A stretch of 46,048 nucleotides of DNA from an uncultured bacterium. Lineage in GTDB: Bacteria > Latescibacterota > UBA2968 > UBA8231. This document shows positions 25,834 through 33,366 of the stretch, piece by piece. The position numbers were made by a program, and so were the translations under genes. The stretch is taken from contig CALDFW010000121.1 of assembly GCA_937942165.1 (NCBI GenBank), positions 1-46,048 on the forward strand, given 5' to 3'. Under the pieces are notes generated by a model that had not been told where the DNA came from, did not search any database, and saw nothing but the letters and a program-made list of their open reading frames with translations. Within the stretch, counting starts at the first letter, position 1. Each line of letters opens with the position of its first letter.

Positions 25834-26424
25834 ATGTTATCAGATAAAAAGCCCGAGGTCGTGCTTGTCGGTGATTCCATTCGGATGGGATATCAGCCCT
25901 TTGTGACTGAGGCGTTGGATGGAGAGGCGAAGATATGGGCACCCGAGGAAAACGGCGGAGATAGTCGTAACGTCTTGGCTCACTTGGAGACGTGGGTGTT
26001 GGCCCGTTTGCCTCAAGTCGTCCATATAAACTGCGGCTTGCACGATTTAAAAAAAAGCTTTGAGACGGGTGAGCCTCAGGTGCCGCTGGTTGAATACGAG
26101 GAGAACGTTCGGCGCATATTAATGCGTCTGGCGACTTTGGAAAGCACGCGGATTATTTGGGCGTTGACGACTCCGGTAGATGAAGAACTGCACCACGCGA
26201 ACAAGGGATTTGACCGCTTCGAGGCAGACGTTGACGCGTATAACGACTGTGCTCTATCCCTGTGTCGTGCCGCCGGCGTCGAGGTGCACGATTTATTCTC
26301 TGTCGTTGAAGGCATTGGTCGGAGCGAGATACTGCGCGAAGACGGGGTCCATTTCTCTGAGGTGGGGAGTCGCCTGCTCGGAGGATCCGTTGCGAGCTGT
26401 GTTCGCAGAGGAATCGCCAAGTGA
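25834..26424 (+). CDS. SGNH/GDSL-family hydrolase
   Basis: A 196-residue protein showing SGNH blocks: block I VLVGDSIRMGY (nucleophile Ser), Gly in GGDSRN, block III HINCGLHDL (Asn), and block V EDGVHFSEVG with the Asp and His of the triad. There is no signal peptide, so it is cytoplasmic. The family removes acetyl or other acyl groups from sugars and lipids; here it may deacylate a substrate of the pathway. It starts 5 bp after the isomerase gene and ends 6 bp before the IolD-like gene, clearly within the same operon. Confidence 0.82.
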   Translation: MLSDKKPEVVLVGDSIRMGYQPFVTEALDGEAKIWAPEENGGDSRNVLAHLETWVLARLPQVVHINCGLHDLKKSFETGEPQVPLVEYEENVRRILMRLATLESTRIIWALTTPVDEELHHANKGFDRFEADVDAYNDCALSLCRAAGVEVHDLFSVVEGIGRSEILREDGVHFSEVGSRLLGGSVASCVRRGIAK

Positions 26425-26430
26425 AAGCGC

Positions 26431-28311
26431 ATGGATGAGATAGGGAGAAGGGCGGCACGGGCGGCTGCCATCGCCGAGGCGGGCGGTATAGAGCAGGCTA
26501 TTGCCAGCGGCGTGCTGCCGCCGCAGCTAGAGGTCACTCTGTCCGAAGCCCTTGTTTTGGGACTCTTGCGCCAGGGCGTAACGCGCTTCCTGTGCGTCTT
26601 GGGTCACGGCTCGACGGAAGTAGGCGAAGTGCTGCGCGTTTACGCGCAAGCGGAGTTGCTGCGCGCATGCGGCGTGCGCAGTGAGATCGAAGCATCTCAT
26701 GCGGCTGCCGCGTTGCGATGGGTGACGGGGGAGAAAGCCGCCGTGGTTACGTCGATTGGTCCGGGGGCGCTGCAGGCGCTTGCTGCTGCACTTGTGCCGG
26801 CTTCAGATGGCGTGGGAGTTTGGTATCTGTTGGGCGATGAGACCAGTGAGGACGAAGGGCCCAATATGCAGCAAATTCCCGGCGTTGAGCAGAATGCCTA
26901 TTTGAGGCTTTTTGGCACGCTCGGAGCGGCGTATACGCTTCACACTCCTCAGGCGCTGCCCGCTGCGCTGCGTCGCGGACTCAACGTCGTCGACCATCCC
27001 CACCGGGCGGGTCCTTTCTTCTTACTGCTTCCCCTCAACACGCAGCCGGCATCGGTGGGAGGGATCAACCTAGGCCAACTGCCGGTAGGATCGCCCCCGG
27101 CTCTGGGTGCAGCGGCCGATGATGGGGGCTATGAGCGAGCCGCCCGCGCCCTATTAGAGGCAGAACGCGTGGTGGTCAAAGTGGGGGGAGGGGGCCGTCA
27201 TTGTGGAGATGCTCTGCGCGATTTTTTGACGCTGGCCGACGCCGTGGCCGTGACCAGCCCGCTCGTCTCAGGCGTGTTGCCCTATGTCCACCCGCGCAAT
27301 ATGACGGTGGGCGGCTCAAAGGGCTCTCTGTGCGGTAATTACGCTATGGAACAGGCCGATATGCTCGTGGCAATTGGTTCGCGGGCCGTATGCCAAGCCG
27401 ACTGTTCACGCACGGGCTATCCGCGGGTAGAGCAGGTTGTTAACATCAATGCCGATATCGAAGCGGCGACCCATTACGGACGGACCGAGGCACTGGTGGG
27501 AGAGGCCCAAGCGACGCTGGAAAAGCTCAACGATGCGCTGCGCGCGCTGGGGGCAGACGAGAGCGCGCGCGCCTCGCCTTGGTCGGACGAATGCGCGGAA
27601 CAAAAACGGGCATGGAATGCCTTTAAACAGGAGCGCTATAAGACCCCTGTTCTACCCGATGCGACCTGGGGGCGTTCGGTGCTGACGCAGCCCGCTGCAA
27701 TCCATGTGGCCTCCACGTGGGCTCGGGAGGTCGGGGCGGTCACTTTTTTTGATGCGGGCGACGTCCAGGCCAACGGCTTCCAAGTTGTGGAAGATACCCA
27801 GCTAGGGCAGACTTTCACCGAAACCGGTGCGAGCTACATGGGCTTTGCCGTTTCGGCGCTGCTGGCTACTGCGCTGACGGAGGCGTCTTTTTATGGAGTG
27901 GCCTTCAGCGGTGACGGATCCTTTACGATGAACCCACAGATCCTTCTCGACGGCGTCGAACACGGTGCGTGCGGCTGTATTGTTCTGTTGGACAATCGGC
28001 GCATGGGCGCTATTTCCGGTCTTCAAAGGGCACAGTATGGTTGTGACTTTGCAACCCATGATGGCGTAGAAGTCGATTACGTTGCGTGGGCTCGATCTGT
28101 CGCTGGCGTCAAGGGAATTGCGTGCGTGTATTCGCCGGACGCGTTGGTAGATGCACTCGAAGAAGCGCGTGCATATGCAGGACTTTCTCTCATTCACGTT
28201 CCCGTATATTACGGAGAAGATCCGCTTGGGGAACTGGGGGCTTTTGGGCGGTGGAATGTGGGCAACTGGGTTAGTGAAACGCAGGCGCTGCGTCGCCAGA
28301 TAGGCCTGTAG
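26431..28311 (+). CDS. ThDP-dependent enzyme related to IolD (trihydroxycyclohexanedione hydrolase-like)
   Basis: A 626-residue protein with the three-domain layout of ThDP enzymes. The pyrimidine-binding N-domain starts after a 35-residue helical extension (LSEALVLGLLRQGVTRF, then GHGSTEVGE) and carries the activating Glu in EIEASHAAAALRW. A central domain follows. The pyrophosphate domain has GDGSFTMNPQILLDG at about residue 495 and a matching LLDNRRMG about 26 residues later. The GHG segment and overall length resemble IolD, which opens the ring of 3D-trihydroxycyclohexane-1,2-dione in inositol breakdown, more than acetolactate synthase. With IolE-like and IolG-like neighbours, a C-C or ring-cleavage role on a cyclitol is inferred. 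Confidence 0.78.
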   Translation: MDEIGRRAARAAAIAEAGGIEQAIASGVLPPQLEVTLSEALVLGLLRQGVTRFLCVLGHGSTEVGEVLRVYAQAELLRACGVRSEIEASHAAAALRWVTGEKAAVVTSIGPGALQALAAALVPASDGVGVWYLLGDETSEDEGPNMQQIPGVEQNAYLRLFGTLGAAYTLHTPQALPAALRRGLNVVDHPHRAGPFFLLLPLNTQPASVGGINLGQLPVGSPPALGAAADDGGYERAARALLEAERVVVKVGGGGRHCGDALRDFLTLADAVAVTSPLVSGVLPYVHPRNMTVGGSKGSLCGNYAMEQADMLVAIGSRAVCQADCSRTGYPRVEQVVNINADIEAATHYGRTEALVGEAQATLEKLNDALRALGADESARASPWSDECAEQKRAWNAFKQERYKTPVLPDATWGRSVLTQPAAIHVASTWAREVGAVTFFDAGDVQANGFQVVEDTQLGQTFTETGASYMGFAVSALLATALTEASFYGVAFSGDGSFTMNPQILLDGVEHGACGCIVLLDNRRMGAISGLQRAQYGCDFATHDGVEVDYVAWARSVAGVKGIACVYSPDALVDALEEARAYAGLSLIHVPVYYGEDPLGELGAFGRWNVGNWVSETQALRRQIGL

Positions 28312-29484
28312 ATGAAAACGCTGCGAGTGGGTATGGTGGGATTGGGGTTGGTTTCGACCTCGCATTGGAAGGGGTACGCCAGCCACGAGGGGGCAGAAGT
28401 TGTGGCCCTGTGTGATCGCGATGGGGAGCGCGTTAGGCACTTTGCCGAACGATACGCCGTTGGGGAGACCTACACTGACTACGACGAGATGCTGGATCGT
28501 GCTGAGCTCGACTTGGTTGATATTGCCACGCCGACGTTTTTGCATGCGCCCATGGCCTATCGCGCTTTGGAAAGGGGCATACACGTTCACTGCGAAAAAC
28601 CCTTTTGTCGGAGTGTGGGAGAGGGTAAGCAGCTCGAGCAGCTGGCGCGTGCTCGCAACGTACAGGTGCTGGTTGGAGAAACCTATGTCTTTATCAGCGC
28701 GCACAGGAAGGCGCGCCAGCTGATTGAGGACGGAGCAATCGGTGCACCTCGACAAATCCGCCAGCGGCACGGAGACTGGCTCGAACGCGTGCCGGCGCGC
28801 ATAGATACGGGGCCGTCGGATCGCAGCTGGCGCCTGGATGGGCGCGCTTCTGGAGGGGGCCGGTATCCATGGATTTTCGATCATGCCGTGCACTTTTTTG
28901 CGACGGCTGAGTACTTTGCGCTAGAGGATCCTATCGAGCAGGTTTTTGCCCTGCGTGCAGAGGGGGTTGAGGGCCATGCTCAGGGGGGCGCTCGTCACGA
29001 TCCTTACGCAGAAGGCGGGGTGGATGTGCCCATTATAACGTGGCAACATGCCAGCGGTCGCTGTCAGGGTATATGGACGCGGTCGGAGCGGCTCAACGGA
29101 CAGTATGATTATCGCCGTGGTTTTAGCACGACCATCAGCGGTGAAAAGGGCATGATAGAGGTGTTGGGCGAGGGCGGAGCCCATCTGGATTGGGCAGGAC
29201 GGCCCGTGCACCTGATATTGTATCGGGCCGGTATGCCGAGTGAGACCTTCCGTTTTGACGAGGGGGGCGACGACGTGTGGGATTCGGAAATCGCCTATTA
29301 TAGCCGTGGACACGAGGGGCAGATTCATCATTTAATCGATTCCGTACTTGCCGGTACGGCTGTGCGCTATGGGGCGGCACAGGGTACGCAGGCCGTGCGC
29401 TGTACGTTGGCAACGATTCGCTCCGCAGAAGAAGGTATTCCCATTGGGGTTGGGGATATTGAAGATGACTTTACGGCCTACTAG
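28312..29484 (+). CDS. Gfo/Idh/MocA-family oxidoreductase (second copy)
   Basis: A 390-residue dehydrogenase whose ATG directly follows the upstream TAG with no gap. The Rossmann start is VGMVGLGLVSTSHWKGY and the Glu-Lys-Pro motif is in HCEKPFCRSV. The C-terminal domain contains GGGRYPWIFDHAVHFF, with the His typical of the substrate site. It is 60 residues longer than the member at 21741 and clearly divergent from it, so the two likely act on different intermediates. In this operon it may perform the first oxidation (IolG-like) or a keto-sugar reduction. Confidence 0.85.
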   Translation: MKTLRVGMVGLGLVSTSHWKGYASHEGAEVVALCDRDGERVRHFAERYAVGETYTDYDEMLDRAELDLVDIATPTFLHAPMAYRALERGIHVHCEKPFCRSVGEGKQLEQLARARNVQVLVGETYVFISAHRKARQLIEDGAIGAPRQIRQRHGDWLERVPARIDTGPSDRSWRLDGRASGGGRYPWIFDHAVHFFATAEYFALEDPIEQVFALRAEGVEGHAQGGARHDPYAEGGVDVPIITWQHASGRCQGIWTRSERLNGQYDYRRGFSTTISGEKGMIEVLGEGGAHLDWAGRPVHLILYRAGMPSETFRFDEGGDDVWDSEIAYYSRGHEGQIHHLIDSVLAGTAVRYGAAQGTQAVRCTLATIRSAEEGIPIGVGDIEDDFTAY

Positions 29485-29504
29485 GGTGAAGGGAGAACCG
29501 CATC

Positions 29505-30515
29505 GTGAAGATTGCTATGCTACACGGTCCACGGGATCTACGGATTGAGGAACACGACCTAGCCAGTCCATCCTTAGAAGACGATCAAATCTGGGTGGAG
29601 ACGCTAGTTACGGGATTCAAGATTGGCACGGATCGGGGAAATTACGAAGGCGCTGAACAAGTGCCTGGTGCACCGGACTACCCGCGTTGGGTGGGCGATA
29701 GCAACCTAGGCGTTGTCAAGCGAATTGGCGCCGCTGTAACGCGTTTTGCCGTTGGTGATCGCGTTGTATCGCGCTATCCACATCAGTCGGAGTACGTTGC
29801 CCGCGAGTCGGAGTGCATCGTTCGAGTGCCCGAAGGCGTCAATGCCGAAGACGCCGTTTTTGCCCATCTATACGCACTCAGTGCGCTGTGCTATCACAAG
29901 GCGCATTTTGTTCCAGGAGAACGCGTTGCTGTTGTTGGTCTAGGCGTGTTGGGCATGGGAGCGGTCGCCTTGGGGCCTCTAATGGGGGGGCGCGTTATGG
30001 GGCTCGGTAACAGTGCCGTGCGCTTGGAAATGGCGCACCGCATGGGCGCCCATAAGACGATGCTTTCAGACGATCCTGACCTACGCGCAAAGATCGATCA
30101 ATGGACGGCGGGAGAAGGCATTGATCTGGTTATCTTAACGGCCAACCCATGGCCGGCCTATCGCACGGCAGTCGAGGTTGTGCGCGAAGGAGGACGCGTT
30201 TCAATCGTCGCGCTTCCCGGACGTGGAGAAGCACCTCTCGACTGTAACCCACTTGATATGCGCTGGTTTTACGCCAAGGGCATCTCGCTTATTGCAGTTA
30301 GCGGACGGGCTGGAGATCTCTATCCGTCCGAGGCTGATCGCTTTAGCGGTGAGGCGCTCTGTGCGCAGATGCTAGACTTGATGGCCGATGGACGCCTTAA
30401 GCCCAGTCAATTGGTGAGTCATCGCATGCCCTACACGGATATGGTTACGGCTTACGAGATGGCTTATAAGAGGGAGAAAAACATGCTCAACGTCGTATTT
30501 GACTGGCAGGTATAA
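29505..30515 (+). CDS. MDR-superfamily zinc-binding dehydrogenase-like oxidoreductase (second copy)
   Basis: A 336-residue protein with a GTG start preceded by GGGAGA. The GroES-like domain is followed by VGDRVVSRYPHQSEYV and a Rossmann domain with VVGLGVLGMGAVALG. It shows the same general plan as the protein at 23281, but sequence identity by eye is low (GTDRGNY replaces SRGSEIG). No classical structural-zinc Cys cluster is visible. It is part of the plus-strand catabolic operon, 20 bp after the Gfo/Idh/MocA gene. The product and substrate are unknown. Confidence 0.8.
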   Translation: MKIAMLHGPRDLRIEEHDLASPSLEDDQIWVETLVTGFKIGTDRGNYEGAEQVPGAPDYPRWVGDSNLGVVKRIGAAVTRFAVGDRVVSRYPHQSEYVARESECIVRVPEGVNAEDAVFAHLYALSALCYHKAHFVPGERVAVVGLGVLGMGAVALGPLMGGRVMGLGNSAVRLEMAHRMGAHKTMLSDDPDLRAKIDQWTAGEGIDLVILTANPWPAYRTAVEVVREGGRVSIVALPGRGEAPLDCNPLDMRWFYAKGISLIAVSGRAGDLYPSEADRFSGEALCAQMLDLMADGRLKPSQLVSHRMPYTDMVTAYEMAYKREKNMLNVVFDWQV

Positions 30516-30589
30516 GGCGAATTTAACTGCCGTTGGTGGTATGCGTCTGAGCTCTGATCCCCCCCCATTTTTTGCGAGGAGATAGGAAT

Positions 30590-31435
30590 ATGAGTGCACA
30601 GCTGTTGCCTGCAACCAATGCCGACGGGCTGGCCGTCGTGCCTATGAGTGATGCCCAGAAATACCTGTTTGACCTGAAGGGTTGGATTGCTTTGCCGGGC
30701 TTGCTCACAGCAGAGCAGGTAGAAGCCGTGCGTTCGCATCAGATGCGCTTTCTCTATGAACGGAATGGGCTGCCTCCTGCCGAGCGCGACAATCACGGAG
30801 GACCGTCACAGGTGCTTTTGGATCACCCGGTCGTGGTGGGTGTTCTCAACGAGGTGCTGTCTCATCAAGCCTTGGCTACAGAGACGTGTTATGGGTTCCG
30901 CTACGACCACACCTATACGAGTCACCGACAGGCAGGTCACGATAATTTCGGTCCGCACGGCGGCGGTGGGTACTTCAACTTTCGGGGCAGTTCACACATA
31001 TATCAGATGCAGCCGGGTCGGGTTCATTCAGGGCTCACGCGCGTGGTGTGGGAGCTCAACGAAGTGCAGGAGGGCGACGGCGGCACGCTTTTTTTATCCG
31101 GTAGCCACAAAGCGGCCTTCCCGCGGCCCGAAGCGTGGAGCCACCGAGACAGCCCCCTGTGGGAGACGTATTCCTGCCCCGCTGGATCAGCGGTCATTTT
31201 TACCGAGGGCCTTTGTCATACGGGTCAGGAATGGTCGAATGGAGAACGCGACCGGCTGAGCCTGTTTACCTGCTACGATACGGTCAATGCTAAATGGGGT
31301 AAGGGGTGTCCGTCTGCCGAAGTGATAGAGGCCATGCCAGCCCAGCGGCAAACGCTTTTCCGCGGTGCATGGCACGGTATGGGCGAAGAGCCAGGCATAA
31401 ACCGCTATTACGACGGTGAGAACAGAGCCGTTTAG
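30590..31435 (+). CDS. PhyH-family (phytanoyl-CoA dioxygenase-like) Fe(II)/2-oxoglutarate oxygenase
   Basis: A 281-residue protein. The start is ATG 30590, with AGGAGA 7-8 nt upstream; the open frame extends a few codons earlier from TTG 30572. PhyH features are GWIALPGLLTAEQVEAV at the start, the beta-barrel core VVWELNEVQEGDGGTLFLSGSHKAAFPRPE (EGDGG-x-PGSHK-like), and the distal His in GLCHTGQEW at about residue 210, followed by Arg in RDRLSLF. The proximal metal motif normally reads H-x-D/E. Here the best match is PHGG at about 122-125, so the acid is missing. This is the last gene of the operon, 74 bp after the previous one. It probably hydroxylates a small metabolite. Confidence 0.82.
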   Translation: MSAQLLPATNADGLAVVPMSDAQKYLFDLKGWIALPGLLTAEQVEAVRSHQMRFLYERNGLPPAERDNHGGPSQVLLDHPVVVGVLNEVLSHQALATETCYGFRYDHTYTSHRQAGHDNFGPHGGGGYFNFRGSSHIYQMQPGRVHSGLTRVVWELNEVQEGDGGTLFLSGSHKAAFPRPEAWSHRDSPLWETYSCPAGSAVIFTEGLCHTGQEWSNGERDRLSLFTCYDTVNAKWGKGCPSAEVIEAMPAQRQTLFRGAWHGMGEEPGINRYYDGENRAV

Positions 31436-31526
31436 AGCAACCGAGAGCGGGATAATCGCTGGTCGGGAATGAGCGCATGCGGCTCGCGTTCGACAGATCT
31501 GGGGTGGTCTACACCGTTTTCAACGC

Positions 31527-33197
31527 TTAAGTGTTCAGGCTTAGCGCTGCGTCGAGACTGGCCTTTGCGTCATTGGCGAGACCAGCAAGAGCTGTGCTGG
31601 GCATTTCCCCGATATACTGCTGTGCGTAAAGAGCGCCTAGCGAGGTCTGCGCAATGCAGCTACGGGCCTGGTTTTTACTCAGCGTTATGCCGTCCGCTTT
31701 CAGCGTAGAAATAAGCGCTTCTCGCCAAGCATTGTTTAACCTCGCCCGCCGTCGCTCCAGTATGCTTCGAACCAACGCGCTGTGTCGATCGGAAGAGTCA
31801 GTGTTCTGACGTATCAATTCGACCCAGGCCGCGTTTCCCTCCTGTAGGCGCATCTGTAGAGAAAATATGCATTCGACGAGCTCTCTCAGAGGAGTGGGGT
31901 GGGAAAAGAGGTCAGCTAGGACTCGCTGGTGTGCGCACAGGAGAAGGTGCGTAGCGTCTGTTGTAAGGCAGGCGTGCAGCGCATAGTGTCCGTAGTCGGG
32001 GTAGAGGTTTATCACTGCGGATTCGTGCCCGAGTACGCTCTTGTCTCCCTCGCGCAGTGCCTGAAAATAGGTGGTCAGTGTCAGGGGAGAAGCCGTTTGA
32101 CGGGCGTCTGACTTCAGGGGATATCCGACGTGAAGCGGGCGTTTTACCGGCCACGTGGAGACGCGCTGATGCAGGCCGTCGAGAAGCGGCTCGGGCAGGT
32201 GTTTATAAGCCGATTCGCGCGCGCTCCGGCCCTGTGTGTAAATAGAGCTGCCATAGGGTTGTCGCCGGGCTGCTGCCAGGCTGCGCCGCGTGGGACGCAG
32301 TATGTAAAGATCACTGCTTTCGCCCAGCGAAGGGGCTCCGGTGTAGCGGTTGAATCGTGGTAATATAGCTTCGTTTAGCAGACGGAGTTGATGCAGCACG
32401 CTCTGGACTTTATATCCCAAACTCACCTGCTGTTCTCCATAGCCATAGGCGAGTATAATGCGCGTAAAATCGCGCTCTTTAAGTGCGCAAATTGCGCGCT
32501 GTAAAAAGAGGCCTACGCCGTCCTCACTGTAGGGAGGATCCGTGAAGACTAGGTCGAATTGGCCGTGTAAGCCCGGTGGAAGCTCAACGCGCAAATCGGT
32601 AAAGAAGATGCGAATGCTAGTACCGTGCTCTGCGTTAAAGTCATTGATAAAGAGAAGCAGGCGCTCGTCGATATCGGCGACGGTCAGCGCTAGGCTTGGC
32701 TCGAGCAGAGCAAGCGCTATACTCGTCATATCGTGATCTCCCAACAAGAGCACGGAGGCGTCGCTCAAATCGTACTGATTGGATAGAAAGAGCGCGCGCT
32801 TCAGGGCGGTCAGCGGCGTTGCCGCTACGTGGTCTAGGTGGCGATCGGGACCGGGGCGTTGGCTAAGGATTGTGCTCAGGTGCGGCAAAACAGGATGCTG
32901 CCGTGCTAGCTCTTCCCACGGATCGGGCGGTGCGTCGTCAAGCGGGAATAGGCGTGATATTTCGGCGCGGTGCTGCGGGCTTATTTGGAGCCCTTCGTCG
33001 TTCTGCTGTAGAAACGGCTCAAGCAGTTGAAGAATTTGTCCCACGGCGCGATGAGACAGGGCTGTCTCCGACACCAGCGCATCTGAGGAGATGTAGGCTT
33101 CGGAATTGAGCCCATTGATCAGGTGGGAGATACGGCTAAACTCTAGGCCCCATCGCTCTTTGAGCTGGTCGCGTATGTCCAGTACGGTGATCGTCAT
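31527..33197 (-). CDS. BpsA-like branched-chain polyamine synthase with C-terminal extension
   Basis: A 556-residue protein resembling N4-bis(aminopropyl)spermidine synthase. That enzyme adds two aminopropyl groups from decarboxylated S-adenosylmethionine to the central nitrogen of spermidine. An N-terminal winged-helix region (ISSDALVSETALSHRAVGQ) is followed by the Rossmann core: LLLGDHDMTSIALALL, VADIDERLLLFI and FDLVFTDPPYSEDG. Archaeal and Thermus-type enzymes are about 350 residues. Here about 200 extra residues follow (DNA about 31530-32150), with no recognised domain but an acidic/helical look. It runs opposite to polA and convergent with the catabolic operon. Confidence 0.78.
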   Translation of the reverse strand: MTITVLDIRDQLKERWGLEFSRISHLINGLNSEAYISSDALVSETALSHRAVGQILQLLEPFLQQNDEGLQISPQHRAEISRLFPLDDAPPDPWEELARQHPVLPHLSTILSQRPGPDRHLDHVAATPLTALKRALFLSNQYDLSDASVLLLGDHDMTSIALALLEPSLALTVADIDERLLLFINDFNAEHGTSIRIFFTDLRVELPPGLHGQFDLVFTDPPYSEDGVGLFLQRAICALKERDFTRIILAYGYGEQQVSLGYKVQSVLHQLRLLNEAILPRFNRYTGAPSLGESSDLYILRPTRRSLAAARRQPYGSSIYTQGRSARESAYKHLPEPLLDGLHQRVSTWPVKRPLHVGYPLKSDARQTASPLTLTTYFQALREGDKSVLGHESAVINLYPDYGHYALHACLTTDATHLLLCAHQRVLADLFSHPTPLRELVECIFSLQMRLQEGNAAWVELIRQNTDSSDRHSALVRSILERRRARLNNAWREALISTLKADGITLSKNQARSCIAQTSLGALYAQQYIGEMPSTALAGLANDAKASLDAALSLNT

Positions 33198-33303
33198 TGC
33201 GCGGGTGCCTTATCGTTGATGTGATTCACCGCTTAGTGCAGCGATGAAGTAGGATAGTCCGCTGTGAACTGGAATAAAGATAAGAGATAGCTGGAGGATG
33301 CGC

Positions 33304-33332
33304 TTGTGTTACACTGGCCCTTGGGATAGTAT
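33304..33332 (+). promoter_or_regulatory. Candidate promoter of polA
   Basis: TTGTGT (33304-33309) and TAGTAT (33327-33332) have a 17-bp spacer, 34 bp before the polA start codon. The match is moderate in both hexamers. The 169-bp gap must also hold the promoter of the divergent polyamine synthase gene. Confidence 0.4.
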
Positions 33333-33366
33333 ATGGCCCATAAAAAATTAACCCCACGGAAGTGCG

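Noticed and set aside
27802-28893. A 363-codon minus-strand open frame antisense to the IolD-like and Gfo/Idh/MocA genes
   Set aside because: It has no recognisable domain, low-complexity His/Arg/Pro content, and lies across two well-supported genes on the other strand, so it is a shadow frame.
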